Shown here: positions 1 to 9,569 of the stretch, one piece after another
Layout of the letters: each line of letters opens with the position of its first letter
Numbering within the stretch: the first letter of the stretch is position 1
Origin: Pseudomonas sp. B21-023
GTDB lineage: Bacteria > Pseudomonadota > Gammaproteobacteria > Pseudomonadales > Pseudomonadaceae
Direction of reading: 5' to 3'
NCBI RefSeq assembly: GCF_024749165.1
Contig: NZ_CP087190.1
Coordinates: 2,763,501-2,827,500 of the forward strand
DNA: 64,000 bases
Position numbers and translations under genes: made by a program
The notes under the pieces: model-generated
What the model was told of the DNA's origin: nothing
What the model saw: the letters and a program-made list of their open reading frames with translations, nothing else
Databases searched by the model: none

Positions 1-15
1 AGTGTGCGGTGATCC

Positions 16-40
16 CTGTGGGAGCCGGCTTGCCGGCGAT
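16..40 (+). repeat. REP-type palindrome downstream of hpaE
   Basis: A GTGGGAGCCGGCTTGCCGGC palindrome lies just past the hpaE stop codon. The same core recurs at 4651-4728, 34991-35040, 38837-38920 and 61351-61597. It is the usual intergenic REP of the P. putida group. A role in transcript ends or mRNA stability is inferred from its position. Confidence 0.75.
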
Positions 41-61
41 GGGCTGCTCAGCAGCCCCGCG

Positions 62-1518
<1,457 letters not shown>

Positions 1519-1522
<4 letters not shown>

Positions 1523-2298
1523 GCTGTTGCCTCTTGTGCGTTGCGGGCGAAGAACTCGGCTTCGCTGACGATCCGGTTGACCAGGCGGCCGACGCCTTCC
1601 ACTTCCACCACCACCTCGTCGCCCGGGACCACGTCGGCCAGGCCTTCCGGGGTGCCGGTGGCGATCATGTCGCCGGGTTGCAGGGTCATGAAACTGGAGA
1701 AGTATTCGATCAGGTAGGGGATGTCGAAGATCATGTCGGCCGTGGTGCCTTGCTGTTTCAGCTCGCCGTTGATCCACGTGCGCAGGGTCAGGTTCGACGG
1801 GTCCGGCACATCGGCGGTGTCGACGATCCACGGGCCTACCGGGGTGGTGGCGTCACGGTTCTTCACCCGCAGGTTGGGGCGGTAGTAGTTCTCCAGATAG
1901 TCGCGGATGGCGTAGTCGTTGCACACCGTGTAGCCGGCCAGGTAGTCGAGGGCGTCCTCGCGCTTGACGTTGCGCGCCGGCTTGCCGATCACCGCCACCA
2001 GCTCGCACTCGTAGTGCATGTACTTGACGTTGTCCGGGCGCCAGCTGACCTGGTCGTGCCCGGTGTAGGTGCCGGGCGACTTGACGAAGGCCAGCGGCTC
2101 GGTGGGCGGTGTGAAGGCCAGCTCGGCGGCATGGTCGGCGTAGTTCAGGCCCAGGGCGAACATACTGCCGGTAGCCGGTGGCAGCCAGGTGACCTGGTCG
2201 GCGTCTACCAGGCGACCATCGGCCAGGCGCAGTCGCTGGTCGTTTTCGACGGTGACCGCGTGGACCTGGCCGTCGAACTGGATACGGGCGTGCTTCAT
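1519..2298 (-). CDS. hpaG2: FAA-hydrolase-fold isomerase/decarboxylase subunit of homoprotocatechuate pathway
   Basis: This 259-aa fumarylacetoacetate-hydrolase-family protein corresponds to the C-terminal half of HpaG. HpaG decarboxylates 5-oxopent-3-ene-1,2,5-tricarboxylate and isomerises the resulting 2-hydroxyhepta-2,4-dienedioate. The family signatures are visible: GLNYADHAAE, the metal-ligand stretch YECELVAVIGK, GYTVCNDYAIRD and the C-terminal MIATGTPEGL followed by GDEVVVEVEGVG. It overlaps hpaE and hpaG1 by 4 bp each, so the three genes are translationally coupled. Which of the two activities this subunit carries cannot be read from sequence. Confidence 0.9.
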
Positions 2299-2969
2299 GG
2301 GACGAGTCCTTGTTCGGCGACGATGGGGTTGGTCAGCTGGCCGAGGCCGTCGATCTCGACCGTCACCCGGTCACCGGGCAGCACATCGACACGGCCTTCC
2401 GGGGTGCCGGTAATCAGCACGTCGCCGGCATGCAGGGTCATGAACTCGCTGATCTCGGCGATCAGCCGGGCCACGCCGCGCACGCAGTTGGCGGTGCTGT
2501 TCTGCTGGCGCAGCTCACCGTTGACCCACAGGCGAATGCCCAGCGCGTCAGGGTTGCCGACCTGCGCGGCCGGCACCAGTTGCGGGCCGAGCGGGCAGAA
2601 ACCGTCGCGGCATTTGGCCTTGACCGCCGGGCGGTAGTAGCTGTCTTCGGGCAGGCTGAACTCGTTGACGATGGTGTAGCCCGCCACGTGGTCCAGGGCG
2701 TTGTCCAGGCTGACGCGACTGGCGTCCTTGCCGATGACCACGCCCAGTGCAGGGCCCGCTTGCAGGCGTTCGACTGCCGAGGGGTAGGTCACTGGCTGAG
2801 CGTGACCGTTGCGGGTGTTGGGCGTCTTGATGAACAGCACCGGCTTGACCGGCGGTTGCTGGTACGGCGCTTCGTGGAAGGACGCCAGATGTTGTTGCAG
2901 CAGGCCCTGGTAGTTCAGGGCGACGCCGAACAGGCTGCCGCTGGCGACCTCGTGCAAGGCACGGCTCAT
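2295..2969 (-). CDS. hpaG1: FAA-hydrolase-fold isomerase/decarboxylase, N-terminal HpaG subunit
   Basis: This 224-aa protein matches the N-terminal half of HpaG: GVALNYQGLL, FIKTPNTRNGH, ALGVVIGKDASRV, GYTIVNEFSLPEDSYYRP and the closing VLITGTPEGRVD. It is a paralogue of the next gene, hpaG2, and pairs with it to decarboxylate and isomerise the homoprotocatechuate ring-cleavage acid. It is the first gene of the leftward hpa operon seen here. A clear AGGAG ribosome site stands just before the ATG. The promoter lies in the 164-bp divergent gap shared with hpaA. Confidence 0.9.
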   Translation of the reverse strand: MSRALHEVASGSLFGVALNYQGLLQQHLASFHEAPYQQPPVKPVLFIKTPNTRNGHAQPVTYPSAVERLQAGPALGVVIGKDASRVSLDNALDHVAGYTIVNEFSLPEDSYYRPAVKAKCRDGFCPLGPQLVPAAQVGNPDALGIRLWVNGELRQQNSTANCVRGVARLIAEISEFMTLHAGDVLITGTPEGRVDVLPGDRVTVEIDGLGQLTNPIVAEQGLVP

Positions 2970-3021
2970 GCATTTCTCCTGCGGTGGGCGAAGCGACCGG
3001 GGGCGCTTCGTGGTGTTTTTG

Positions 3022-3055
3022 TTAATGTGTTAACGTTATATTTAATATGTTAACG
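3022..3055. promoter_or_regulatory. Candidate HpaR/HpaA operator: two direct copies of TTAATRTGTTAACG
   Basis: The hpaG1-hpaA divergent gap holds TTAATGTGTTAACG (3022-3035) and TTAATATGTTAACG (3042-3055). The spacing is exactly 20 bp, about two helical turns, so both copies face the same side of the DNA. Each contains a TTAA-N3-TTAA dyad of the kind MarR regulators bind. HpaR is encoded 1.2 kb away and its own upstream region carries a related TTAA palindrome. Assignment to HpaR is inference. Confidence 0.5.
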
Positions 3056-3133
3056 ATCGTCAAGGCATTCGCCGCTGGTCGGTGGTGCTAGGATGATTTC
3101 CCCCCGGCGCGTTTCACCGCTGCGAGAACAACA

Positions 3134-4036
3134 ATGAAAGAACGACAGCCGATCCCCAACATCAACATCGGTCAGGTCTACGACCAGCGCTACAGCGACA
3201 GCGAGGTGCATTACGACCGGCTGGGCAACCTGGCCGGTTTCTTCGGCCGCAACATGCCGGTGCACCGCCACGACCGTTTCTTCCAGGTCCACTACGTGAA
3301 GACCGGCAGCGTGCGGGTGTACCTGGACGAGCAGCGTTACCACGAGTCGGGGCCGATGTTCTTCCTCACCCCGCCGACCATTCCCCATGCCTTCGTCACC
3401 GAGCCCGATGCCGACGGCCATGTGCTGACCGTGCGCCAGCAACTGGTCTGGCAACTGCTGCAGGCTGAGCCTGGGCTTGCGCTTGGCCCACGCCTGCAGC
3501 CGGCATGTGTCGCGCTCGGTCATCTGCGGGGGGCGGCGGCCGAGGAGGTGCAGCGCCTGGAGCAGCTGTTCGACCTGCTGGGCGGCGAACTGGGCCATGG
3601 CCAGGCCGGGCAGGGCACCGCCGTGCAGGACCTGGCCCGCCTGGTGATGATCAGCCTGTTACGCCTGTGCGCCAATTCGCTGGAGGCCACGCCCGCGCGG
3701 CACGAGGACCTGCAGCTGTTCCACCGTTTCAACGAACTGATCGAGCGCCACTACCTCGACCACTGGACCCTGCCGGCATACGCGGCGGCCCTGGGCGTGA
3801 CCGAGGCGCGCCTGAACGACGTGTGCCGGCGCATGGCCGACCTGCCGTCCAAGCGCCTGGTGTTCGAGCGGCTGATGCAGGAGGCGCGGCGCTTGCTGCT
3901 GTACACCGGCGGCTCGGCCAACGAGATCTGCTACCGCCTGGGGTTCAAGGACCCGGCGTACTTCAGCCGCTTCTTCCAGCGCCATGCGCAGATGACGCCG
4001 GGTGAGTACCGCCAGCGCCAGGCGGGGTTGCGTTGA
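3134..4036 (+). CDS. hpaA: AraC-family activator of 4-hydroxyphenylacetate catabolism
   Basis: This 300-aa regulator has an N-terminal cupin-like effector domain (residues ~15-110; MPVHRHDRFFQVHYV and PPTIPHAF) and a C-terminal pair of helix-turn-helix motifs (~205-300; GVTEARLNDVCRR and NEICYRLGFKDPAYFSRFF). HpaA proteins respond to 4-hydroxyphenylacetate and activate hydroxylase genes. Here it is divergent from hpaG1, sharing the gap with the TTAA repeats. The hydroxylase genes hpaBC are not in the window, so its direct target is unknown. Confidence 0.88.
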   Translation: MKERQPIPNINIGQVYDQRYSDSEVHYDRLGNLAGFFGRNMPVHRHDRFFQVHYVKTGSVRVYLDEQRYHESGPMFFLTPPTIPHAFVTEPDADGHVLTVRQQLVWQLLQAEPGLALGPRLQPACVALGHLRGAAAEEVQRLEQLFDLLGGELGHGQAGQGTAVQDLARLVMISLLRLCANSLEATPARHEDLQLFHRFNELIERHYLDHWTLPAYAAALGVTEARLNDVCRRMADLPSKRLVFERLMQEARRLLLYTGGSANEICYRLGFKDPAYFSRFFQRHAQMTPGEYRQRQAGLR

Positions 4037-4170
4037 CATGCGGCGACGGGGTCCGGGCGGTTGGCTGTCGGCAGATCGTGCTACGGGGAAGGCATCGCGG
4101 GAATGGGTGATTGCCAGGAGCGCTGGTACTTTTCACAGGGCTGGACAGCCCGGGTGAAAATGTATTTCAC

Positions 4171-4190
4171 TTTATTAATATCTTAATAAA
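4171..4190. promoter_or_regulatory. Perfect palindrome upstream of hpaR, probable autoregulatory operator
   Basis: TTTATTAA-TATC-TTAATAAA is a perfect dyad with 8-bp arms ending 16 bp before the hpaR ATG. MarR-family repressors commonly bind such AT-rich dyads over their own start region. It shares the TTAA cores of the hpaG1 promoter repeats. Confidence 0.55.
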
Positions 4191-4206
4191 ACAGCCCTTG
4201 ATCCTG

Positions 4207-4629
4207 ATGACCCAACCAAGACCCTCCCTGACCTTGACCCTGCTGCAGGCCCGCGAAGCGACCATGGCGTTCTTCCGCCCGGCCCTGAATGCCCACGACC
4301 TGACCGAGCAGCAATGGCGGGTGATCCGTATCCTGCGCCAGCAGGGCGAGCTGGAAAGCCACCAGTTGGCCGACCAGGCCTGCATCCTCAAGCCGAGCAT
4401 GAGCGGCGTGCTCAAGCGCCTGGAGCGTGACGGCCTGGTGGCGCGGCGCAAGTCGCCGGAGGACCAGCGGCGCATCTTCATCAGCCTGACCGTGCGTGGG
4501 CAGCAGGCGTTCCTGGCGATGAGCGAGGAGATGGAGCGCAACTACCAGGAGATCCAGCGCCAGTTCGGCGCGGACAAGCTGGAGCAGTTGATGGGGTTGT
4601 TGAACGAGCTGAAGAAGGTCAGGCCCTGA
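4207..4629 (+). CDS. hpaR: MarR-family repressor of homoprotocatechuate degradation
   Basis: This 140-aa winged-helix protein keeps the HpaR N-terminus (PSLTLTLLQAREATMAFFRP) and the MarR DNA-recognition helix and wing (ILKPSMSGVLKRLERDGLVARR, KSPEDQRRIFISLT). HpaR represses the meta-cleavage operon and is released by the hydroxylated phenylacetates. I take the ATG giving MTQPRPSL, since the upstream extension runs through the palindrome at 4171-4190 and has no family similarity that I can recognise. No strong ribosome site is visible, so expression may be low. Confidence 0.9.
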   Translation: MTQPRPSLTLTLLQAREATMAFFRPALNAHDLTEQQWRVIRILRQQGELESHQLADQACILKPSMSGVLKRLERDGLVARRKSPEDQRRIFISLTVRGQQAFLAMSEEMERNYQEIQRQFGADKLEQLMGLLNELKKVRP

Positions 4630-4650
4630 AATCAAGGGGGCGCTGTGCGG

Positions 4651-4728
4651 CCCATCGCCGGCAAGCCGGCTCCCACAGGGTTGGCAGTTGGCGCGGACAT
4701 TGTGGGAGCCGGCTTGCCGGCGAGGGGT
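4651..4728. repeat. Inverted pair of REP sequences
   Basis: Two REP palindromes in opposite orientation (4651-4680 and 4700-4728) fill the gap between the convergent hpaR and tetR genes, where a bidirectional transcript end would be expected. Confidence 0.75.
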
Positions 4729-4747
4729 TGCACAGCAACCCCATGGT

Positions 4748-5353
4748 TTACTGTCCAGCCAATTGCAGCGAATCATCGAGAATTTTCAGCAACGACGCTG
4801 CCCGCCGCGCATAAACCGCCGGGGGCGCGTACAGCAGCTCTACATGCAGGCTGTCGATGATTCCAAGGTACGCATCGCCGTACAGCTCCAGCTTGTTGCC
4901 ATCGCTTTGGGCCCAGGCGTGGCGCTCGCGCAGGGCCTGGCAGAAGCCCAGGCGGATCCGCTCCAGGTACGCCTCGAAGCCGGTGGTGACAGTCGAGCGG
5001 ATCGGCGCCGGCGGCAGGAATGCACTGCGCAGCACGAAGCGCAGGTTGGCCGACGCCGCGTAGCGCTCGGCCAGGTGCAGCGGATGCCAGTGCCCCGGCG
5101 CCTCGCGGCCCGCCGCTTCATGGCCGAAGCCCGCCTCGACGTAGGCGGTTTCGTCGGCCAGGGCCCGTTCGAAGGCGCACACGAATAACGCGTCCTTGTT
5201 GGCGAAGTGGGCGTACAGCGAGGCCTTGCGCATGCCTGCCAGGGCGGCGATCTCGTTCAGCGACGAGCCGTCGTAGCCGTGCTCGGCGAAATGCTCCACG
5301 GCATGCTCGCAGATGCGCGCGGCGGAAGGGGTCAGGGCTTTCAAGGCGGTCAC
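4748..5353 (-). CDS. TetR-family repressor of the adjacent MFS exporter
   Basis: This 201-aa regulator has the TetR helix-turn-helix at residues ~12-58 (EHAVEHFAEHGYDGSSLNEI, AALAGMRKASLYAHFANKDAL) and a divergent ligand domain. No ATG is available near the family start. The GTG at 5353 overlaps the exporter stop codon as GTGA, so I take it as the start, translationally coupled to the exporter gene. The near-perfect palindrome at 6587-6606 upstream of the exporter is the likely operator, which would make the pair autoregulated. The inducer is unknown. Confidence 0.85.
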   Translation of the reverse strand: MTALKALTPSAARICEHAVEHFAEHGYDGSSLNEIAALAGMRKASLYAHFANKDALFVCAFERALADETAYVEAGFGHEAAGREAPGHWHPLHLAERYAASANLRFVLRSAFLPPAPIRSTVTTGFEAYLERIRLGFCQALRERHAWAQSDGNKLELYGDAYLGIIDSLHVELLYAPPAVYARRAASLLKILDDSLQLAGQ

Positions 5354-6558
5354 TCCGGGTTGACGCAGCAGGGCGAGGCGCTGATTGTCTTTGCCACGGC
5401 GGCGCGGGTCAAACCGACGATGACCACGGCCGCCGCCGCCAGTAACCAGGCCCAGGCCAGCGGGCCCAGGGTGGCCAGGTGCCCGGCCAGGGGCGTGGCG
5501 CTGGACGAGATCACCAGTTGCAGCGCGCCGAGCAGGGCCGCCGTCGAGCCGACATCGCGCTGCTGCGATGACATCGCCAGGGCCATCAAGGTGGCCTCGC
5601 AAACCCCCAGGCCGAACAGCGCCAGCACCACGCCCGCCAGCAGCAGCGGCAGGCCTGCGCCAGACAGGCCGGCAATCACCGCCAGTGCTGCGCCGGCCCC
5701 CATGCACAGCGCCCCCCACCAGGCCACCAGGGCCACGCCGTGCCGGCTGACGCAATAGCCGGACAGCGCCGCGCCGAGCAGGATGGCAACGCCGCAGCCG
5801 CCGAACAGCAGGCCGAAGTGCGTGCTGGAGAGGCCGAAGTGCTGCTGGTACACATAGGCCGAGCCGGCGATGTAGGCGAACAGGAAGAAGAACACCGCCG
5901 ACAGGGCCAGGGCCGGGCGCAGGAAAGCGCCGTCGGCGGCGATGCGGCCATAGGTACGCCATACCGTCGCCGGTGCCAGGCGCACCCGATGCGCCGGCGG
6001 CAGGGTTTCACTGAGTGTCACGGCCGAATTGACCAGGGTCAGCAGGCCGAGGCCGGCCAGCACCAGCATGATTGCCCGCCAGCCATAGGCCGCGTCGATC
6101 ACTCCGCCCAGGGCCGGGGCGAGGATCGGCGCCAGACCCTCGATGGTCATCAGCAGGGCGAAGATCTGCGCCGCCCGTGCGCCATCGGCGCTGTCGCGGA
6201 CCATGCTCATGATCACCACCAGCGTCAGCGCGCTGGCCAGGCCCTGCACCAGGCGCGCCACCAGCAGCGCGTCCAGCGACGGCGCGGCCGCCGCGGCCAG
6301 GGAGGCGATGCAGAACACCAGCAGGCCGGCGAGCAGCGGGCGACGCCGCCCCAAGGCATCCACCAGTGGCCCGAACAGCAGTTGCCCGGCGCCCATGGCC
6401 AGCAGGAACACGGTCAGCGTCAGCTGAACCTGGGTATAGCCGGTGGCGAAGTCGCGGGCCATTTCCGGCAGGCTGGCCAGGTACATGTCGATGGCAGACG
6501 GGCCAAGGGCGCCGATCAGGGCGAGGGAGGCGGCGAAGCGCAAATGTGAAGCGGGCAT
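5350..6558 (-). CDS. MFS drug-resistance exporter, Bcr/CflA type
   Basis: This 402-aa, 12-helix inner-membrane transporter opens with a Bcr/CflA-like helix 1 (ALGPSAIDMYLASLPEMA) and has the MFS loop motif GPLVDALGRRRPLLAG between helices 2 and 3. The DMYLPALP-type signature marks the drug:H+ antiporter-1 group. The start is placed at MPASHLRF because the operator-like palindrome lies just upstream of it. It is transcribed with the TetR gene that overlaps its end. The substrate is not predictable. Confidence 0.85.
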   Translation of the reverse strand: MPASHLRFAASLALIGALGPSAIDMYLASLPEMARDFATGYTQVQLTLTVFLLAMGAGQLLFGPLVDALGRRRPLLAGLLVFCIASLAAAAAPSLDALLVARLVQGLASALTLVVIMSMVRDSADGARAAQIFALLMTIEGLAPILAPALGGVIDAAYGWRAIMLVLAGLGLLTLVNSAVTLSETLPPAHRVRLAPATVWRTYGRIAADGAFLRPALALSAVFFFLFAYIAGSAYVYQQHFGLSSTHFGLLFGGCGVAILLGAALSGYCVSRHGVALVAWWGALCMGAGAALAVIAGLSGAGLPLLLAGVVLALFGLGVCEATLMALAMSSQQRDVGSTAALLGALQLVISSSATPLAGHLATLGPLAWAWLLAAAAVVIVGLTRAAVAKTISASPCCVNPE

Positions 6559-6586
6559 GAGCGAAAGTCCGTGCAAGCAAAATAGT

Positions 6587-6606
6587 AACCTACCGACCGG
6601 TAGGTT
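6587..6606. promoter_or_regulatory. TetR-type operator palindrome
   Basis: AACCTACCG-AC-CGGTAGGTT is a 20-bp dyad with perfect 9-bp arms, 28 bp before the exporter start. The CCTACCnnCGGTAGG form is common for TetR-family operators of efflux genes. Confidence 0.75.
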
Positions 6607-6813
6607 GTCGAAGTATGCCAGATCTCTGCCGGGGGTCAACGCAAAGTCTGCCCACCGGGGATCCGCTTGCGCCCCAAATACACCGTCGCCGCTTGTTTAG
6701 CGCCACCGGTCCGATCCGCTCGGAATAATCCGAATCCCTCTTTATCGCCGTACTCCCAATCCATGTACGGCACCTCGCCGTGCAACCCTTAGCCACACGA
6801 GGTTTTTGCAACC

Positions 6814-7020
6814 ATGGCCAACAAAGACAGCAACATGACCGGTCGCCAGGACACCAACAAGCAGGACGCCAACAAGACCGGCAGCCAGGGTGGAACGAAG
6901 AACCCAGGCAATTTCGCCAATGACCGCGAAAAAGCGTCCGAAGCCGGTCGCAAGGGCGGGCAGAGCTCCGGCGGCGGCAATCGCCAGAGCGAGTCCGGCC
7001 ACAAGGGCGGCCGCTCGTAA
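6814..7020 (+). CDS. KGG-repeat stress protein (YciG-like)
   Basis: This 68-aa, very hydrophilic protein is rich in Asn, Gly, Lys and Gln. It has one full KGG motif (GNFANDREKASEAGRKGGQS) and a second short HKGG near the end. Such small proteins belong to the general stress response in enterobacteria and pseudomonads; their molecular role is unknown. It is the first gene of the stress island. A second KGG protein at 25916-26125 lies near the other end. Confidence 0.85.
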   Translation: MANKDSNMTGRQDTNKQDANKTGSQGGTKNPGNFANDREKASEAGRKGGQSSGGGNRQSESGHKGGRS

Positions 7021-7079
7021 GTGAGGGCACGCGGTGCCGGGTTCGCCTGGCACCGCGCACACCCCACCAGGAGGTTCCC

Positions 7080-7259
7080 ATGCGTATCGCACCTCTGATC
7101 TGCCTGTTGGGTAGCCTGAGCCTGCTGGCTGGCTGCTTCGACCGCGACAATGACCATCCGGCGAAAGACGCCGACCCGAGCAAGCCCTCGCTGCAGATGC
7201 AGCAACCCGATTCCCCGACCAGCAACCCGTCTCCCGAAACCAAGCCCCAGAATCCATAG
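7080..7259 (+). CDS. Small lipoprotein
   Basis: A 59-aa ORF starts at the ATG at 7080 with AGGAGG directly upstream. It has a short basic start, a hydrophobic stretch and the lipobox LLAGC at residues ~16-20. The mature part is polar, Pro/Ser/Asp-rich and probably disordered (CFDRDNDHPAKDADPSKPSL). It should be lipid-anchored in the cell envelope. Its family is not recognised. It sits between the KGG gene and the diiron enzyme gene and is probably co-transcribed with the latter, 15 bp on. Confidence 0.75.
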   Translation: MRIAPLICLLGSLSLLAGCFDRDNDHPAKDADPSKPSLQMQQPDSPTSNPSPETKPQNP

Positions 7260-7274
7260 CGCGAGGTGACCGGC

Positions 7275-8609
7275 ATGGTGGCGATGATCCGTGAAGGCGT
7301 GCGTTCGCAAGCCAGGCACGACATGACTGATGATGTGGCGCATCGCTACCAGGCGTTGCTGGCGGGACGCGATGCCACTGCCGAGCACTGGCTGGAAACA
7401 CAACTGCGCCGTGTTCGTGACCGGGAAGACGACCTGCCGGAAGAGCCGAACCTGTTGCCCCAATGGGCTGAAAACCATGCCGCCCAGGTCGCCCACGACC
7501 ATGCGCATTACCTGCGGCAGCGGCGTGAAGGAGCGCCCCGGCGCTATTTCGCCACCCGCGCCCAGGCCTTGTGGTTCCTGCAGCAGGTCGCGCCGACCAA
7601 GGCGGTCGACGGTGCCTGGTTGCACGGTACCCTGCGGCATTGGCGCGACCCGCGTTACCACGGGTTGATCCGCACCTTTCTCGAAGAACTGGGCGACGGC
7701 GACCCACGCTGCAACCATGTGCTGATCTACCAGCGCCTGCTCAGCCGCCTGGGGTGCCTGCAAGGGCTGCCACTGGAGCCCTCGCGCTTCGTGCAGGGCG
7801 CCGTGCAATTGGCCCTCGGCCAGCACTGCGAGCGCTTCCTGCCCGAGGTGATCGGCTACAACCTGGGATATGAGCAGCCACCGCTGCACCTGCTGATCAC
7901 CACTCATGAGCTGGCCGAACTGGGTATCGACGCCCATTACTTCCAGTTGCATGTGACCATCGACAATGCCGCCAGCGGCCATGCCCGGCGTTCGCTGGAG
8001 AGCCTGCGGATGTTGGCTCCAGCGGGCGATGAAGATTTCTATGCGCGTGTCAGGCACGGCTACCGGCTCAACGACCTGGGTCTCGACACACCTTCGCTGA
8101 TCGCCAGCTTCGACCTGCAGGGCGAACTGCTCGCCGCGCTGGAGCGCAAGCGCGTATTCGGCCAGTTCATGCACTCCGATCGCTGCCGCCTGCAAGGGCG
8201 CACCATCAACCAGTGGCTTGTCGAGCCGGGGGCGATGGCCGGGTTTCTCGAGGCCCTGCAAGCCCAGGGGTGGATCAAGCGTGACAGCGACCCGATGCAG
8301 AGCCGCTTCTGGTCACTGATCGACGGCCCCGGCGCGGCAATGTTCGGCGTGTTCAGCGCCTACGAGAAACAGCTGTGGCATGACTGGATCGCCGGTAGCT
8401 GGCAAGGGGCCGGGCGTCGTCGGGTGCCGCCAGGGCAGTGGGAACAGGCATTGGCCCTGCAGGCGGAGGCGCCCGGCCGGGCCCAGTCCTCGGAGATCGC
8501 CACGCTGATCGAGGCCATGGCCGGTAACCGGCACGCCGAACCTGCGGGCCTGCGTGCCACACGCGACTACATCGCTGCCACCGGGCTGTACCAGGGAGGG
8601 CCGCGGTGA
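7275..8609 (+). CDS. Iron-containing redox enzyme, heme-oxygenase-like diiron fold
   Basis: This 444-aa protein resembles the 'iron-containing redox enzyme' group (heme-oxygenase-like fold). Candidate metal ligands are FLEELGDGDPRCNHV, EVIGYNLGYE and ELGIDAHYFQLHVTIDN followed by GHA, an E...E...D-xx-H-xxx-H pattern typical of heme-oxygenase-like diiron oxidases. Members whose chemistry is known oxidise or cleave C-C or C-N bonds. I use the ATG at 7275 because an AGGTG stands 6 bp before it; a GTG at 7266 is possible. The next gene begins within its stop codon (TGATG), so the methyltransferase is translationally coupled. Confidence 0.75.
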   Translation: MVAMIREGVRSQARHDMTDDVAHRYQALLAGRDATAEHWLETQLRRVRDREDDLPEEPNLLPQWAENHAAQVAHDHAHYLRQRREGAPRRYFATRAQALWFLQQVAPTKAVDGAWLHGTLRHWRDPRYHGLIRTFLEELGDGDPRCNHVLIYQRLLSRLGCLQGLPLEPSRFVQGAVQLALGQHCERFLPEVIGYNLGYEQPPLHLLITTHELAELGIDAHYFQLHVTIDNAASGHARRSLESLRMLAPAGDEDFYARVRHGYRLNDLGLDTPSLIASFDLQGELLAALERKRVFGQFMHSDRCRLQGRTINQWLVEPGAMAGFLEALQAQGWIKRDSDPMQSRFWSLIDGPGAAMFGVFSAYEKQLWHDWIAGSWQGAGRRRVPPGQWEQALALQAEAPGRAQSSEIATLIEAMAGNRHAEPAGLRATRDYIAATGLYQGGPR

Positions 8610-9565
8610 TGCAACTCGACCAGAACCAGATTCGTGCCGACGAGGCCCTGTTGCGACTGGGCTGCAGGCTGCGTGCCGACGGCTACCGTTTCACCTGCGT
8701 CACCCCGGCGACCCAGGCGCGGGTCAATGCCCGACCTCAGGCCCAGCGCGCGTGCACGCTGCGAGATGTATTCGGCTGGAGCCGGCCGTTCGCGGCTTCG
8801 CTGATCAGTGCCGACGAGCTGGAACAACTGGGCACGGCCGGCGTGCTGGAGGCGCACGGCGAGCTGTGGCGCAGCCGAGTGCGCTGGTCGAGCCTGGATG
8901 ACCTGTTGCTGGTGCATTCGGCCTGGCCGACGGAGAGCAGCGACGCGGTGTTCTTCGGGCCGGACAGCTACCGCTTCGCCCAGTTGATCGAGGATCACCT
9001 GCGGAACAGCCCCCGGCGCGTGCAGCACGCCGTCGATATCGGCTGCGGCAGCGGCATCGGCGCTTTGCTGATTGCCCGGGCCGCACGCCATGCGCAGGTC
9101 AGCGCGCTGGACATCAATCCGCTGGCGCTGCGCTACACCGCCGTCAACGCCGCCCTGGCCGGGCTGGCCAATGTGTCGGTCGAGCCCAGCGACCTGCTCA
9201 CGGGCATCACCGGCACCTTCGACCTGATCGTCGCCAACCCGCCCTATATGCTCGATGCCAGCCAGCGCGTCTACCGCCACGGCGGCGGGGCGCTCGGCGC
9301 CGACCTGTCGCTGCGTATCGTCGAACAGGCCTGTGAGCGCATGACACCGGGCGGCACATTGCTGCTGTACACCGGGGTGGCGATCGTCGAAGGGCGCGAT
9401 GCGTTGCTCGAAGCGGTCCGTCTGCGCCTGGCCGGCCCTGACTTGAGCTGGCACTACCGGGAGCTGGATCCGGACGTGTTCGGCGAGCAGTTGCTCGAGT
9501 CCGGCTATGAACAGGTCGAGCGCATTGCCGCCGTGGCCCTGACCGTCACCCGTCGCGGCGGATGA
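8609..9565 (+). CDS. Class I SAM-dependent methyltransferase with NPPY motif
   Basis: This 318-aa protein has an N-terminal domain of about 120 residues and a C-terminal Rossmann methyltransferase domain: AVDIGCGSGIGALLIA (SAM-binding motif I), ALDINPLAL (acidic loop) and the catalytic-type DLIVANPPYML. NPPY is typical of enzymes that methylate amide or ring nitrogens (HemK/PrmC, N6-adenine enzymes), so an N-methyltransferase is likely. It overlaps the diiron gene by one base and is followed 4 bp later by the GCS2 ligase gene. The substrate is unknown and could be the product of its neighbours. Confidence 0.75.
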   Translation: MQLDQNQIRADEALLRLGCRLRADGYRFTCVTPATQARVNARPQAQRACTLRDVFGWSRPFAASLISADELEQLGTAGVLEAHGELWRSRVRWSSLDDLLLVHSAWPTESSDAVFFGPDSYRFAQLIEDHLRNSPRRVQHAVDIGCGSGIGALLIARAARHAQVSALDINPLALRYTAVNAALAGLANVSVEPSDLLTGITGTFDLIVANPPYMLDASQRVYRHGGGALGADLSLRIVEQACERMTPGGTLLLYTGVAIVEGRDALLEAVRLRLAGPDLSWHYRELDPDVFGEQLLESGYEQVERIAAVALTVTRRGG

Positions 9566-9569
9566 ACGC

